Shown here: positions 29,405 to 38,963 of the stretch, in pieces | Layout of the letters: every line of letters begins with the position of its first letter | Position numbering within the stretch: position 1 is the first letter of the stretch | From: Chryseobacterium indologenes | Lineage (GTDB): Bacteria > Bacteroidota > Bacteroidia > Flavobacteriales > Weeksellaceae | Reading direction: 5' to 3' | DNA: 64,000 nucleotides | NCBI RefSeq assembly: GCF_018362995.1 | Contig: NZ_CP074372.1 | Location: 4,650,001 to 4,714,000, forward strand | Position numbers and translations under genes: made by a program | Notes under the pieces: model-generated | What the model was told of the DNA's origin: nothing | Databases searched by the model: none | Seen by the model: only the letters and a program-made list of their open reading frames with translations

Positions 29405-29827
29405 TTATTTAACAATCTGAATTTCAACAGCAGAGAATCCTTTAGGAGACTTTTCTTTTTCGAAAGATACTTTGTTTCCTTTTTTTACCGGTTCTACACA
29501 GTTATTGTTGTGGAAGAAGATATTTTCTTTAGAATTGTCTTCAGTGATGAAACCGTATCCTTTTTCACTAAGGAAAGTAACAATTCCTGTTTTTCTTGGA
29601 TCTTCCTCAATAATAGGAGCAGCACCCAGTTGAATATCATCAAGGTTTACTTCCTGTCTTTGTTCAGGTGGAGTAGAAGTTAATCTTCCGAATTCGTCTA
29701 CATACATGAAGACATCCTCCGCTCCTTTGTTGTTGTTCGTTTTACGTTCTTCGCGTCTTAGCGCCTTTTCTTTTTGCTTTTGAATTTTTTTCTTGAAATT
29801 TTCCTTTTTAGAAAAAGAATCTGCCAT
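29405..29827 (-). CDS. Cold-shock-domain protein with basic N-terminal extension
   Basis: 140 residues. The first 40 are very Lys/Arg-rich, a middle acidic linker follows, and the cold-shock domain occupies about 78-140 with GIVTFLSEKGYGFITED and 'ENIFFHNNN' (RNP1- and RNP2-like). It probably binds RNA or single-stranded DNA. This extended layout is common in flavobacteria beside the short CspA type. The upstream 250 bases may form a long 5' leader. Confidence 0.88.
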   Translation of the reverse strand: MADSFSKKENFKKKIQKQKEKALRREERKTNNNKGAEDVFMYVDEFGRLTSTPPEQRQEVNLDDIQLGAAPIIEEDPRKTGIVTFLSEKGYGFITEDNSKENIFFHNNNCVEPVKKGNKVSFEKEKSPKGFSAVEIQIVK

Positions 29828-30537
29828 AAATTATTTTTAGTATTTAGTTTCTATAAATTAATTGGTTCAATCTGGTCTGTTTTAGACCCCTATAAAGCCT
29901 GGCTATGTTTTCTGTTTTAGATTTTCCCAATCATACAGAGCTTTAAAATTCCGACAAGTATTGTTCTTAGTAGAAGAATAAAAGTTTAAAATATGGCTGC
30001 TCAAAAAGCAAAGACTGAATAAAAATATTCGGGTCGTTACAGAAAACAAAGTATTGACTTGGTTATTTAATGTACAAATATACAACAATAAAATGAATTA
30101 TCAGGTTTTAAATGATTGATTATCAGAAATGGTTTTACGACAGAATTGCCGGGATACCTTTATAGTCTGAATGTAAGACGATAATAAGAGCATAAAAAAA
30201 TCCTCAGGATACTGAGGATTATAAAAAAATATATTATAAAAATGAAGTGGTGTATAATATGGCTGTGAAAGTATCAAATGTTATGCCTAAAATTGATGCG
30301 TAATCGTGAATTATAAGGCTTTGTTTAATATATGATGCTTGTTTCAGATCATATCTGGCTGGTAAATAGCATTCTATTAAAAAATGTTGTTTATATAAAA
30401 AAATATAAATGTTTTTGTCTTTCTTTTAAATTAGAACCAGAATAATACCTTTTTCTTTAAAATTCCCGAAAACTTCACCATGTTGAGGCCGTTTTTATTA
30501 TCCATCTTTGCCTCATTAACATTTAAAAATAAAATCG
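29828..30537. promoter_or_regulatory. Long intergenic region with possible csp leader and hairpin
   Basis: On the minus strand TATATTTG (30075-30082) matches the -7 consensus and would give the cold-shock gene a 5' leader of roughly 240 nt. A 61-codon minus-strand ORF in it (29903-30088) has no coding look. A strong hairpin atcctcaggatactgaggat at 30200-30221 has A/T runs on both sides. 30240-30537 is AT-rich, upstream of the SDR gene, with no gene seen. Confidence 0.45.
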
Positions 30538-31293
30538 ATGTCAACACAAAATGTAAAAGGAAAAGTTGTTTTAATTGCCGGAGGAGGTAAAAACCTGGGA
30601 GGACTTTTAAGTAGAGATTTTGCAGCAAAAGGGGCAAAACTGGCAATACATTACAACAGTGAAAGCTCAAGAGCAGATAGCGAGAAAACCCTTGCTGAGG
30701 TACAGGCGTTAGGAGCAGAAGCATTTTTGTTCCAGGGAGACCTTACTCAAGTAGATAATATTACAAAATTCTTTGATGAAGCGATTTCCCGCTTCGGAGG
30801 GATTGATATTGCGATCAATACGGTGGGAATGGTACTGAAAAAACCATTTTCAGAGACTACAGAAGCAGAATACGATACTATGTTCAATGTCAATTCCAAA
30901 TCGGCTTATTTCTTTTTACAGGAAGCCGGTAAAAAACTGAATGATCATGGGAAAATCTGTACCATTGTTACATCATTACTGGCTGCTTACACAGGATTAT
31001 ATTCTACTTATGCAGGAGCAAAAGCACCGGTAGAGCATTTTACAAGAGCCGCTTCTAAAGAATTCGGAGCAAGAGGAATTTCTGTAACTGCTGTAGCACC
31101 CGGCCCAATGGATACACCTTTCTTCTATGGACAGGAAACGGATGATGCGGTTGCTTATCATAAATCAGCATCAGCATTGGGAGGACTTACAGATATTAAA
31201 GATATCGCTCCGCTGGTAGAATTTCTGGTAACAGAAGGCTGGTGGATTACCGGACAGACCATCTTTGCTAACGGAGGATATACAACAAGATAA
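30538..31293 (+). CDS. Short-chain dehydrogenase/reductase (SDR)
   Basis: 251 residues, classical SDR. The nucleotide-binding glycine motif is AGGGKNLGG, the structural motif is NTVG, the catalytic pair is YAGAK (Tyr and Lys) preceded by a Ser-containing VTSLL, and 'APGPMDTPF' follows. The C-terminus 'WITGQTIFANGGYTTR' is FabG-like. Substrate unknown. Monocistronic by context. Confidence 0.92.
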   Translation: MSTQNVKGKVVLIAGGGKNLGGLLSRDFAAKGAKLAIHYNSESSRADSEKTLAEVQALGAEAFLFQGDLTQVDNITKFFDEAISRFGGIDIAINTVGMVLKKPFSETTEAEYDTMFNVNSKSAYFFLQEAGKKLNDHGKICTIVTSLLAAYTGLYSTYAGAKAPVEHFTRAASKEFGARGISVTAVAPGPMDTPFFYGQETDDAVAYHKSASALGGLTDIKDIAPLVEFLVTEGWWITGQTIFANGGYTTR

Positions 31294-31310
31294 TTTATTG
31301 GGCAATCTAT

Positions 31311-31356
31311 TAAAAAGAAACTCACTGAAAACAGCTTTCAGTGAGTTTTTATTTTA
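31311..31356. terminator. Bidirectional terminator between SDR gene and lgt
   Basis: Stem aaactcactgaaa/tttcagtgagttt (31319-31347) lies between convergent genes with A and T runs on either side. Confidence 0.8.
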
Positions 31357-31370
31357 AAAGAAATCAGGAA

Positions 31371-32207
31371 TTAAACGGTTTTTACCTTTCCTTTTTCCAT
31401 TATACTTTTGATGATAAAGAATAAGCCCAGAAGAACAAAAGGAATACTTAAAAGTTGTCCCATATTCAGACTCATTCCGTGCTCGAATTCTACCTGATCT
31501 ACCTTGATGAACTCAATCAGAATTCTCATGATGAAGATCAGCAGAATACTGATTCCGAAATAAAATCCTCTTCCGATTTTAAATATGTTTTTCCTGTAAA
31601 TAAAATACACAGAAAGGGAAATGATAAAATATGAGATCGCTTCATAAAGCTGGGCAGGATGTCTCGGGAGATCATCTACCTGACGGAATATAAAGGCCCA
31701 TGGAACATCCGTAGGAACTCCTATGATTTCAGAATTCATCAGATTGGCAAGCCTTATAAAAGTACCACCCAACGGAAGTACAATCGCTATAGCATCTAAA
31801 ACCGTCATGAACGGGATAGAAAATTTTCTTGCATAGATAAGAAGCATGATTACTAATCCGATACCACCACCATGACTGGCAAGTCCTGCAAATCCTGTAA
31901 AATGATAACTCCCATCCACTCCCTTTTGAATCGGTAATAAGATTTCAAGAGGGTGTTGAGAATAATAATCAAAATCATAAAAAAGACAGTGTCCAAGTCT
32001 GGCGCCTAGTAGAATTCCTATCAATGCATAGGAAAATAAAGCTTCATGAGCCTGTGAACTAAGACCTTCTTTTTTGTAAATACGTTTTAAAATATTTAAA
32101 CATAAAACCAGTCCTGTAAGAAATAACAGTCCGTAATATTTTAAAGGAAATCCAAGAATATTGACGATTTCGGGATTCACATCCCAGTTGATATATAATA
32201 AATTCAT
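31371..32207 (-). CDS. lgt: Prolipoprotein diacylglyceryl transferase Lgt
   Basis: 278 residues and about seven membrane helices. Lgt transfers diacylglycerol to the lipobox Cys of prolipoproteins in the inner membrane. Visible motifs are LLGARLGHCLFYD, ASHGGGIG (catalytic region His), FIRLANLMNSEIIG (the family RxxNxxNxE-type signature) and 'RHPAQLYEA'. This window encodes many substrates (GldD, M13 protease, RND adaptor and channel). Confidence 0.96.
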   Translation of the reverse strand: MNLLYINWDVNPEIVNILGFPLKYYGLLFLTGLVLCLNILKRIYKKEGLSSQAHEALFSYALIGILLGARLGHCLFYDFDYYSQHPLEILLPIQKGVDGSYHFTGFAGLASHGGGIGLVIMLLIYARKFSIPFMTVLDAIAIVLPLGGTFIRLANLMNSEIIGVPTDVPWAFIFRQVDDLPRHPAQLYEAISYFIISLSVYFIYRKNIFKIGRGFYFGISILLIFIMRILIEFIKVDQVEFEHGMSLNMGQLLSIPFVLLGLFFIIKSIMEKGKVKTV

Positions 32208-32396
32208 TCCTGCAAAGATAAGAAAATAGGAATTTCCGGACCGGATGGAAGTATTTCGGTATTTTTCAATTTGATTTTCAGAAGCCTATGAGTTGATTTT
32301 GTAGATCAGATAGTGAACAGATAAGAATGAACATAATTTAAAATGATTCTTGATGAAACATTTGGTAACTTTAGCATACCACCAAAACAAAAAGCT

Positions 32397-33092
32397 ATGC
32401 ATCATCAGTTGGAGAAACATTATGTAAACAGAGTAGGCTGGCTTCGGGCAGCTGTATTGGGAGCAAATGATGGGTTGTTATCCACTACAAGTATTGTCAT
32501 TGGAGTTGCGGCTGCAGAACCGGAACGGCATATTATTATTCTTGCAGCGCTCGCAGGTATGATTGCCGGAGCAATGTCTATGGCTGCAGGGGAGTATGTT
32601 TCTGTGAGTTCACAAGAAGATACTGAGAAGGCAGATTTGCTTCGCGAAAAACGTGAGCTTGAAGAAATGCCGGAAATAGAACTTAGAGAACTTGCCAAAG
32701 TATACGAAAAACGCGGTTGTACCAAAGAAACTGCAATGCAGGTAGCCATTGAGCTTACAGAACATGATGCATTGGGAGCCCACGCCCGTGATGAATTAGG
32801 AATTAATGAAATAACACAGGCAAAACCTTTACAAGCAGCGATGGCTTCCTTCGGCTCATTTGCTGTGGGTGCTTTATTGCCGTTTAGCGTTTCTCTTTTG
32901 GCGCCACTTAAACAAATGGTGTATTTCCAATACGGATTTTCAATTGTATTTTTAATGTTTTTAGGGGCCGTTTCTGCCAAAGCAGGAGGTTCTGATATTA
33001 AAGTAGCTGTATTGAGGATCTGCTTCTGGGGAACCGTTGCAATGGGAATTACAGCATTTGTGGGACATATTTTCGGGGTCAATATAGCATAA
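32397..33092 (+). CDS. VIT/CCC1 family iron or manganese transporter
   Basis: 231 residues from the ATG at 32397; an upstream ATG at 32343 would add 18 residues, which are unlike the family N-terminus. The sequence HYVNRVGWLRAAVLGANDG is the standard VIT opening. 'AMSMAAGEYVSVSSQEDTEKADL' contains the metal-binding Glu and Met residues, followed by the cytoplasmic helical metal-binding domain and three C-terminal helices. It is expected to move Fe2+ or Mn2+ across the inner membrane. Confidence 0.9.
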   Translation: MHHQLEKHYVNRVGWLRAAVLGANDGLLSTTSIVIGVAAAEPERHIIILAALAGMIAGAMSMAAGEYVSVSSQEDTEKADLLREKRELEEMPEIELRELAKVYEKRGCTKETAMQVAIELTEHDALGAHARDELGINEITQAKPLQAAMASFGSFAVGALLPFSVSLLAPLKQMVYFQYGFSIVFLMFLGAVSAKAGGSDIKVAVLRICFWGTVAMGITAFVGHIFGVNIA

Positions 33093-33171
33093 ATGTGATG
33101 ATAAAAGCGCTTGTAAATATTTAAATTTTACTCGTTTTTTTCCACGGTGGTAAAATTTAATAGATGTAGAA

Positions 33172-33214
33172 TAAAACAAAACCTCTGAAAATCAATGATT
33201 TCAGAGGTTTTTTG
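33172..33214. terminator. Bidirectional terminator between VIT gene and tRNA-Leu
   Basis: Stem aacctctgaaa/tttcagaggtt around 33179-33209 with T runs on both strands. It serves the VIT gene on the plus strand and the tRNA on the minus strand. Confidence 0.8.
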
Positions 33215-33294
33215 TACCCAGGACCGGGATCGAACCGGTACTCCTAAGAACTGGTGTTTGAGACCAGCGCGTCTACCAATTCCGCCACCTGGGC
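33215..33294 (-). tRNA. tRNA-Leu (anticodon CAA)
   Basis: The minus strand reads gcccaggtggcggaattggt... with acceptor stem GCCCAGG/CCTGGGT, an anticodon arm CTGGT-CTCAAAC-ACCAG (anticodon CAA), a short type II variable arm and T-arm CCGGTTCGATCCCGG. CCA is not encoded. Confidence 0.92.
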
Positions 33295-33386
33295 TTGATG
33301 TTGATTTAAACGTGATGTTTGTTTCAAATTGGTGTGCAAATATAGGAACTTTTTTCAATGTTCAAAAGCTTTTTGAAGAAAAAATT

Positions 33387-34154
33387 TTAAAAGTTCAGTT
33401 CCAAACCATCGTAGGCAAGGTGTATTCCGGGTGGAAGCTGCTTATCTTCAATATCATGCAATCCCAAATGATGACTGATATGTGTTAAAAATAATTTTTT
33501 CGGTTTTAGTTCTTCAAACAATTTAATAACATCCGGAAGAATAAAATGGGCAGGATGGGGATCAAATTTTCTGATACAGTTTAAGATCAGAACATCCAGA
33601 TTCTTCAGTTTCTCCTTTTCCTTTTCAGAAATGAATCCGGCATCTGTGATGTAGGCAAGGTTTTTAAATTTGTATCCGAAGACTGTAATTTTATAGTGAA
33701 TCACTTCTACCGGAGTGATTTCCGTATCCAGTACATGAAAAGGTTTATTTTCAATTTCATGAAGTTCAAAAGCGGGCGCTCCGGGATATCTTACATCAGC
33801 AAAAGCATAAGGAAATCTGTTTTTTATTTCATGAGCAACCCTTGAATAGCAATATAGGGGAACATCTTTACCGCTCTTAAAAATCAATGGCCGCATATCA
33901 TCAAGTCCGATTACGTGGTCATTATGCTCATGAGTTATCAACGCAATATCTACGGTATGTTCGTGGTTGGTAAGCATTTGCTGCCTGAAATCCGGACCGC
34001 AGTCGATCAGTATTTTTTTATTTTCCTCCGTAGTTACCATCACGGAAGAACGTAAACGTTTGTCTTTGGGATTTTCAGAAGTACACACTTCACATGTACA
34101 GCCAATAACGGGTACACCTTGGGAAGTACCGGTTCCTAAAAATTTCAACTTCAT
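33387..34154 (-). CDS. MBL-fold metallohydrolase (PhnP-like)
   Basis: 255 residues from the ATG at 34154; an upstream frame to 34202 is unlikely because it would start in the promoter region. Motifs are GTGTSQGVPVIGC, Cys pairs C-x1-C-x2-C (GCTCEVC), the metal motif THEHNDH and later 'YITDAGF' and 'THISHHLG'. This matches phosphodiesterase-type PhnP relatives that hydrolyse cyclic phosphates; the physiological substrate is unknown. Confidence 0.88.
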   Translation of the reverse strand: MKLKFLGTGTSQGVPVIGCTCEVCTSENPKDKRLRSSVMVTTEENKKILIDCGPDFRQQMLTNHEHTVDIALITHEHNDHVIGLDDMRPLIFKSGKDVPLYCYSRVAHEIKNRFPYAFADVRYPGAPAFELHEIENKPFHVLDTEITPVEVIHYKITVFGYKFKNLAYITDAGFISEKEKEKLKNLDVLILNCIRKFDPHPAHFILPDVIKLFEELKPKKLFLTHISHHLGLHDIEDKQLPPGIHLAYDGLELNF

Positions 34155-34208
34155 TTTGTTTTGAGGTTGGTTTAATTTTGGTAAATTTACAAAAAATTTC
34201 ATGTCCTA

Positions 34209-35636
34209 ATGTATCAGAAACTAACTCCTAAACAAAAAGCATTAACAATTAATCTAGATCCTACTATTTATGGTACTTTCGCAGAAATTGGAGCAGGGCA
34301 GGAGACTGTTCGCCACTTTTTTAGAGCAGGAGGAGCTTCCGGTACGATTGCTAAGGCGATGTCTGCTTATGACAAAGATTTTAGTGATGCCATCTACGGA
34401 AAGGAAGTAAAAAACAGGTACGTTACCCAAAACAGGCTTCGCAAAATGCTTCGATATGAAGTAGCTTTGATTGAAGAGCGAATTTCAAGAGATAATAATC
34501 CCGATAGAAAATTCTTTTCTTATGCCAATACGGTAACAACCATCAATTTTGACAAGACTGTAAGAGGCCACGGCTGGGTAGGAATTCGTTTTCAGACCAA
34601 AGAAAATGAAGATTACAATGAAATCGTGATTCACGTAAAATTCAAAGAAAATGATGCCACCCTTCAGCAGGAAACCTTAGGAAATCTTGGGGTAAATCTT
34701 ATTTTCGGAGCTTTTAATTACTTTGACAATCCAAGAACTTTAGTAGAATCTTTATACGACGATATTGCAAAAGACAACCTGGAAATTGATATGATTGATT
34801 TCAGCGGTCCTGCTTTTGCGTATGTTGACAACAGACTGATGTCACTGCAGCTGGTGAAAAATGGAATGACCGATGCTGTGATTTTCAATTCTCAGGGCAG
34901 CAATATGCTTCCGGCAGATGTATTGTACAAGAAAAATATTTTCGCGGTAAGAGGAAGTTTCAGACCGGTAACGAAAGTAAACATTGATATGCTTAAAAAC
35001 GGGATGGATATGTTTTTCAAAGATGCGATCTGTACCCATGAAGAAACAGAAGTCCTTATCGAGATCACCATTTCCAATCTGAGGGCAGACGGAGATATTG
35101 ATGAAAGAGATTTCCTTGACAGGGTTGATATTCTGGCTAAACTGGGATATACCGTTATTATTTCCAACTTCTCTGAATATTACAGGCTGATTGATTATTT
35201 TGCATCTTATACAAGTGGAGACATTGGTGTAGCAATGGGCGTAAATAATATGCTGATGGTATTCGATGAGAAATATTATAAAAACCTTTCAGGAGGAATC
35301 CTTGAAGCCTTCGGGAAATTTTTCAGAAACGGGATGAGAGTATATCTGTATCCTTATAAAGATCCTGAAACCCACCAATTGCTGGATTCTTCAAACCTGA
35401 AAGTAGAAGAAAACCTGAAAGAACTCTATAAATATTTCAAACACAACAATCGTATTGTAGATATTACCAACTATAATCCAGAGTTTTTGGAAATCTATTC
35501 AAGAGAAATTTTGAGAAAAATTGCATGTTGTGTGAAAGGCTGGGAAACTCAGGTTCCGGAAGGTGTAGCAGAAATGATTAAAGAGCGTGGAATGTTCGGA
35601 TATAAAGAAGAGCTTTCCCTAAAACAATTCTCTTAA
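34209..35636 (+). CDS. Conserved Bacteroidetes protein of unknown function, 475 aa
   Basis: A highly conserved-looking soluble protein that begins 'KALTINLDPTIYGTFAEIGAGQETVRHFFRAGGASGTIAKAMSAYD'. I recall homologues being labelled TonB-dependent receptor or nicotinamide-nucleotide adenylyltransferase in flavobacterial genomes. I see no signal peptide, beta barrel, TonB box or nucleotidyltransferase motif, so I do not adopt either name. It starts 7 bases after the divergent MBL frame end region and is followed after 13 bases by the GAF gene, probably an operon. Confidence 0.8.
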   Translation: MYQKLTPKQKALTINLDPTIYGTFAEIGAGQETVRHFFRAGGASGTIAKAMSAYDKDFSDAIYGKEVKNRYVTQNRLRKMLRYEVALIEERISRDNNPDRKFFSYANTVTTINFDKTVRGHGWVGIRFQTKENEDYNEIVIHVKFKENDATLQQETLGNLGVNLIFGAFNYFDNPRTLVESLYDDIAKDNLEIDMIDFSGPAFAYVDNRLMSLQLVKNGMTDAVIFNSQGSNMLPADVLYKKNIFAVRGSFRPVTKVNIDMLKNGMDMFFKDAICTHEETEVLIEITISNLRADGDIDERDFLDRVDILAKLGYTVIISNFSEYYRLIDYFASYTSGDIGVAMGVNNMLMVFDEKYYKNLSGGILEAFGKFFRNGMRVYLYPYKDPETHQLLDSSNLKVEENLKELYKYFKHNNRIVDITNYNPEFLEIYSREILRKIACCVKGWETQVPEGVAEMIKERGMFGYKEELSLKQFS

Positions 35637-35649
35637 AAAAATATATACA

Positions 35650-36099
35650 ATGTCAGAATTAAAGAAAAGACTTTCCTCAATTCTTGAAAGTCCTAAACAT
35701 AATACAGAAGAAAAACTTGAAAAAGTTTGCCACTTGTTGGATCAGGAAATTTCTTATTTCAACTGGACAGGTTTCTATTTCAAAAACGGAGATAAGGAAG
35801 AACTGATTTTAGGCCCTTATGTAGGAGCGCCAACAGATCATACCATTATTCCTTACGGTAAAGGAATTTGCGGACAGGTAGCAGTTTCCAATGAAACATT
35901 TGTAGTTCCCGATGTAAACGAAGAAAGCAATTATCTAAGCTGCTCCATTGATACAAAAGCCGAAATTGTAGTTCCTATCTTTAAAGACGGAAAAAACATC
36001 GGCCAGATTGATATTGATTCCCATACGGTAGATCCTTTCACTAGTGAAGACCGTGAATTATTAGAATGGCTTTGTAACGAAGTTTCTAAAATTTTATAA
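35650..36099 (+). CDS. GAF-domain protein, free methionine-R-sulfoxide reductase-like
   Basis: 149 residues forming one GAF domain. 'YFNWTGFYF', 'LGPYVGAP', GKGICGQVA and 'NYLSCSIDTKAEIVVPIF' follow the fRMsr pattern, with Cys residues at the positions equivalent to E. coli Cys94 and Cys118; the Cys84 equivalent is absent. It likely reduces free Met-R-sulfoxide, but a pure GAF sensor role cannot be excluded. Terminator follows at 36124. Confidence 0.82.
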   Translation: MSELKKRLSSILESPKHNTEEKLEKVCHLLDQEISYFNWTGFYFKNGDKEELILGPYVGAPTDHTIIPYGKGICGQVAVSNETFVVPDVNEESNYLSCSIDTKAEIVVPIFKDGKNIGQIDIDSHTVDPFTSEDRELLEWLCNEVSKIL

Positions 36100-36121
36100 T
36101 AGAATTTCAATATGTACAAAA

Positions 36122-36160
36122 TATAGACTCCGGCTTTTATAGTCGGAGTTTTTTGTGAGT
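36122..36160 (+). terminator. Terminator after GAF gene
   Basis: Stem gactccggc/gtcggagtt with T run at 36150-36155. Confidence 0.8.
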
Positions 36161-36197
36161 ATTGAAATGGAATAGAATCCGAAGATTCACAGCTTGA

Positions 36198-36665
36198 TTA
36201 GGGATTATAAGTGGTTATGACAAACATGATTAAAGGTTCATCTCCCGTATTTTCGATAGAATGATATCCTATAGAACTGATCGCTGTAATATCTCCTTTT
36301 TTAAGAATCTTCTTTCGTATAGGCCCTTCAATTCCTGTCCTTTCACGATATTCTCCTGTCCCGTGCACGACTACATACAGTTCCTGCTCATTTCTTTGAT
36401 TGTGTGTATGAAATCCGGATTCATCTCCCTTATTCAATAAAACCATATATGCCGCCAGACGATTATTGGCTAATTCTTTCTGGTCAAACATCTGCAGCAT
36501 ATATACCGTTCCTTTTCCACCATACATATTTAGACGCTTATGCATTTGTGTGATGGCTCGTTCATTCTTTTCAAAAGCCATTACATAAAGATTGATGTAT
36601 TTTGAAACTTCCTGGATAGCGTGATCAAATTCTGCTCCTTCAGATAATATAACTGTATCAGACAT
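36198..36665 (-). CDS. Cupin-domain protein
   Basis: 155 residues. The C-terminal half is a cupin barrel: 'GDESGFHTHNQRNEQELYVVVHGTGEY' has the His-x-His...Glu metal-site pattern and 'GDITAISSIGYHSIENTG' gives the second His. The N-terminal half is helical. Function unknown; could sense or isomerise a small molecule. It lies 45 bases downstream of the BtuF-like gene on the same strand. Confidence 0.83.
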   Translation of the reverse strand: MSDTVILSEGAEFDHAIQEVSKYINLYVMAFEKNERAITQMHKRLNMYGGKGTVYMLQMFDQKELANNRLAAYMVLLNKGDESGFHTHNQRNEQELYVVVHGTGEYRERTGIEGPIRKKILKKGDITAISSIGYHSIENTGDEPLIMFVITTYNP

Positions 36666-36710
36666 GTAAGTTTAATATTTAATGTTTAGAGTTTAAAGTT
36701 GGTTAAAAAA

Positions 36711-37451
36711 TCAGCTTTGCTGCATCAGATGAATCTCAGCCAGCAATTCTTTAAAATAATTCTCACATTTCGCAATATGGGTTCCATACCAGGAAAATGC
36801 TTCGCCATCTACAATCATAATCTTTTTATCAGGATAGAAAGTCTGCAGTTCCTCAATATGTTTTTCTTTAAACGGAAACGGTTCAGAGGACAGCATGATA
36901 ACGTCAGCATCCGCAAGATCTTCAGCAGTAATCTGAGGATAACGGGTTTTATCTTTGAAGATATTCTCAAAACCAATTTCTGATAAAATTCTATGGATAA
37001 ATGTATCTGATCCAATCGTCATATAAGGATTGTTCCAAATGAGATAAGCTGCTTTCACAGGAGTTTCCAGCTTTGCCTGATTCAGGACTTCATATATTTT
37101 AAGATTGAAAAGCTGGGCTCTTTCTTCTTTTCCTAAAAGTTTCCCGAGGTTTTTAAGCAGATAATAATTGTCTTCAATCGTTTCAACATTTGTAACGGTT
37201 ACTTTACAATCACCCATCAGGGCTTCTACCTGATCTTTTACATTTTCTTCCTTATTGGCCAGAATAAGATCCGGCTGTAACGCTTTTATTTTCTCAATAT
37301 TGATATTTTTGGTCCCGCCGATTACTGCTACATTTTTTATTTTATCCTGAGGATGAATGCAGAATTTTGTTCTCCCGATAACTTCATTTTCAGTAAGCCC
37401 AAGGTCAAATAAAGCCTCAGTAATTGAGGGTACAAGTGAAACGATTTTCAT
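36711..37451 (-). CDS. Helical-backbone metal-receptor (BtuF/ABC substrate-binding-like) protein without signal peptide
   Basis: 246 residues starting directly with the fold: MKIVSLVPSITEALFDLGL, 'VIGGTKNINIEKIKALQPDLI', 'WNNPYMTIG' and 'GTHIAKCENYF'. This is the class III periplasmic binding fold used for cobalamin and siderophores, but there is no export signal, so this copy should be cytoplasmic. Such BtuF-like cytoplasmic proteins are recurrent in Bacteroidetes; their role is open. Confidence 0.83.
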   Translation of the reverse strand: MKIVSLVPSITEALFDLGLTENEVIGRTKFCIHPQDKIKNVAVIGGTKNINIEKIKALQPDLILANKEENVKDQVEALMGDCKVTVTNVETIEDNYYLLKNLGKLLGKEERAQLFNLKIYEVLNQAKLETPVKAAYLIWNNPYMTIGSDTFIHRILSEIGFENIFKDKTRYPQITAEDLADADVIMLSSEPFPFKEKHIEELQTFYPDKKIMIVDGEAFSWYGTHIAKCENYFKELLAEIHLMQQS

Positions 37452-37477
37452 ATTGGCATGTTAGATGATGCCTAAAA

Positions 37478-38797
37478 TTACAAAAGTTTTCCGGTTAAGA
37501 AAAGTCCGGCTACCGTAAAATAGATAATAAGTCCCGTCACATCCACCAATGTGGCTACAAACGGAGCAGAAGAAGTGGCAGGGTCAAGATTTAATTTCTT
37601 TAAGACAAACGGAATCATAGAGCCTGATAATGTTCCCCACAAAACAATCGCAATCAGGGAAACCGAAACACTTAGTCCAACGTAAACCCAGTATTGGCCA
37701 TAATCAAAAAGCCCGATCTGCTGCCAAAGCATGATTCTTATAAATCCAATAACTCCCAGGATAGCCCCAAGACATAATCCGGAGATAATTTCTTTTTTCA
37801 TGACATACCACCAGTCCTTAAGACTGATCTCCTGAAGCGCCATTGCACGAATAATTAGCGTTGCTGCCTGCGACCCGGAATTTCCTCCACTGGAAATGAT
37901 CAGCGGAACAAATAGGGCAAGAACAACAGCTTTTTCAATTTCTTTATCAAAATACCCCATTGCTGAAGCAGTCAACATTTCTGAAACGAATAAAATGATC
38001 AGCCAGGTTGCTCTTTTTTTGATCATTTCAGTCCAAGAGGTCTGGATGTAAGGAAGATCCAATGCTTCCAATCCCCCGAATTTCTGGATGTCTTCCGTAT
38101 TCTGCTGTTCAATCTGATCGAGAATATCATCAATAGTCACAATTCCTACTAAGACACCCGCTTCCGTAATAATAGGAAGAGCACCACGGTCATACTTTTC
38201 GAAATACGTTACCGCATCCTCTTTAGACGTAGTAGTAGTAATCGCTACAAAGTGATTATCTGTGATATCAGAAACCAAAGTATCTTCCTCTTCCAACAGT
38301 AAAGTTCCGATAGCAAGGTCATCAATCAGACGGTTTCTTTCATCCACCACATACAGGTAGTTCATGGTTTCCACTCTTTTTCCTACCTTTTTGATCTGCT
38401 GAAGACATCTCTTTACCGTCCATTCCTTACGGATCTGAATATAATAAGGAGTCATCAGACGGGCAATAGAGTCTGAGTTGTACCCAAGAAGTTTTAAAGC
38501 AATTCTTCTTTCCTGAGGATTAAGATGATTAATAGAATATTTAATAAGCTCATCTGGGAAATCCTCGAAAAGAGCTGTCCTGTCATCCGGAGTCATTGCA
38601 TTCAGGATCTCAGAAACTTCATCGCTTCCGATACTTCTGATGGTATCTTCCTGGAAATCAGGATCAAGATGTGAAAAAACCTCTGCTTTGTATTCTTTCG
38701 GAACCTTCAGAAACGCGAGCAGCCTCTCGTCAGCAGGAAGTTCGCTGAGAGTTTCGGCAATATCGGCAGGGTTGAAGATAAGTTCGTCTCTAGAATT
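37478..38797 (-). CDS. mgtE: Magnesium transporter MgtE
   Basis: About 439 residues. Order: MgtE N domain ([23 protein letters not shown]), paired CBS domains (about 110-240) and five membrane helices with '[18 protein letters not shown]', the conserved pore segment. No ATG is available; a TTG at 38797 is the best start because a TTG-N21-TATTTTTG promoter (38823-38854) occupies the upstream part of the open frame. The N-terminal domain is about 25 residues shorter than in many MgtE proteins. Confidence 0.9.
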   Translation of the reverse strand, partial: NSRDELIFNPADIAETLSELPADERLLAFLKVPKEYKAEVFSHLDPDFQEDTIRSIGSDEVSEILNAMTPDDRTALFEDFPDELIKYSINHLNPQERRIALKLLGYNSDSIARLMTPYYIQIRKEWTVKRCLQQIKKVGKRVETMNYLYVVDERNRLIDDLAIGTLLLEEEDTLVSDITDNHFVAITTTTSKEDAVTYFEKYDRGALPIITEAGVLVGIVTIDDILDQIEQQNTEDIQKFGGLEALDLPYIQTSWTEMIKKRATWLIILFVSEMLTASAMGYFDKEIEKAVVLALFVPLIISSGGNSGSQAATLIIRAMALQEISLKDWWYVMKKEIISGLCLGAILGVIGFIRIMLWQQIGLFDYGQYWVYVGLSVSVSLIAIVLWGTLSGSMIPFVLKKLNLDPATSSAPFVATLVDVTGLIIYFTVAGLFLTGKLL

Positions 38798-38822
38798 CAA
38801 AACGTGAAATTTTTTGGATATG

Positions 38823-38854
38823 CAAAAATAATTCAAATTTTTAAGACTGAGCAA
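38823..38854 (-). promoter_or_regulatory. mgtE promoter candidate
   Basis: On the minus strand, TTG (38854-38852) and TATTTTTG (38830-38823) are separated by 21 bases, fitting the Bacteroidetes -33/-7 pattern. This supports the downstream TTG start of mgtE. Confidence 0.5.
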
Positions 38855-38905
38855 TAAAGTGGCAAAATTAAGGATTAATTAAAGTTTATCACTTCAGTAT
38901 AAGGG

Positions 38906-38936
38906 CAAAAAAAACACCCGCCGAAGCAGATGTTCA
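38906..38936 (-). terminator. Terminator of peptide cassette 1
   Basis: On the minus strand, aacatctgc-ttcg-gcgggtgtt forms a 9-bp stem with a UUCG loop and is followed by eight T. It lies 28 bases after the stop codon of the last peptide gene. Confidence 0.85.
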
Positions 38937-38963
38937 AAAATTAAATTTAAATTCCAATATTCT

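Noticed and set aside
29903..30088. 61-codon minus-strand ORF upstream of the cold-shock gene
   Set aside because: No recognisable protein features; more likely an untranslated leader.
32420..33082. 220-codon minus-strand ORF
   Set aside because: It is antisense to the VIT transporter; its Ala/Ser/Pro-rich composition is that of a codon shadow.
34209..35636. TonB-dependent receptor annotation
   Set aside because: No signal peptide, plug or beta-barrel features; the protein is soluble.
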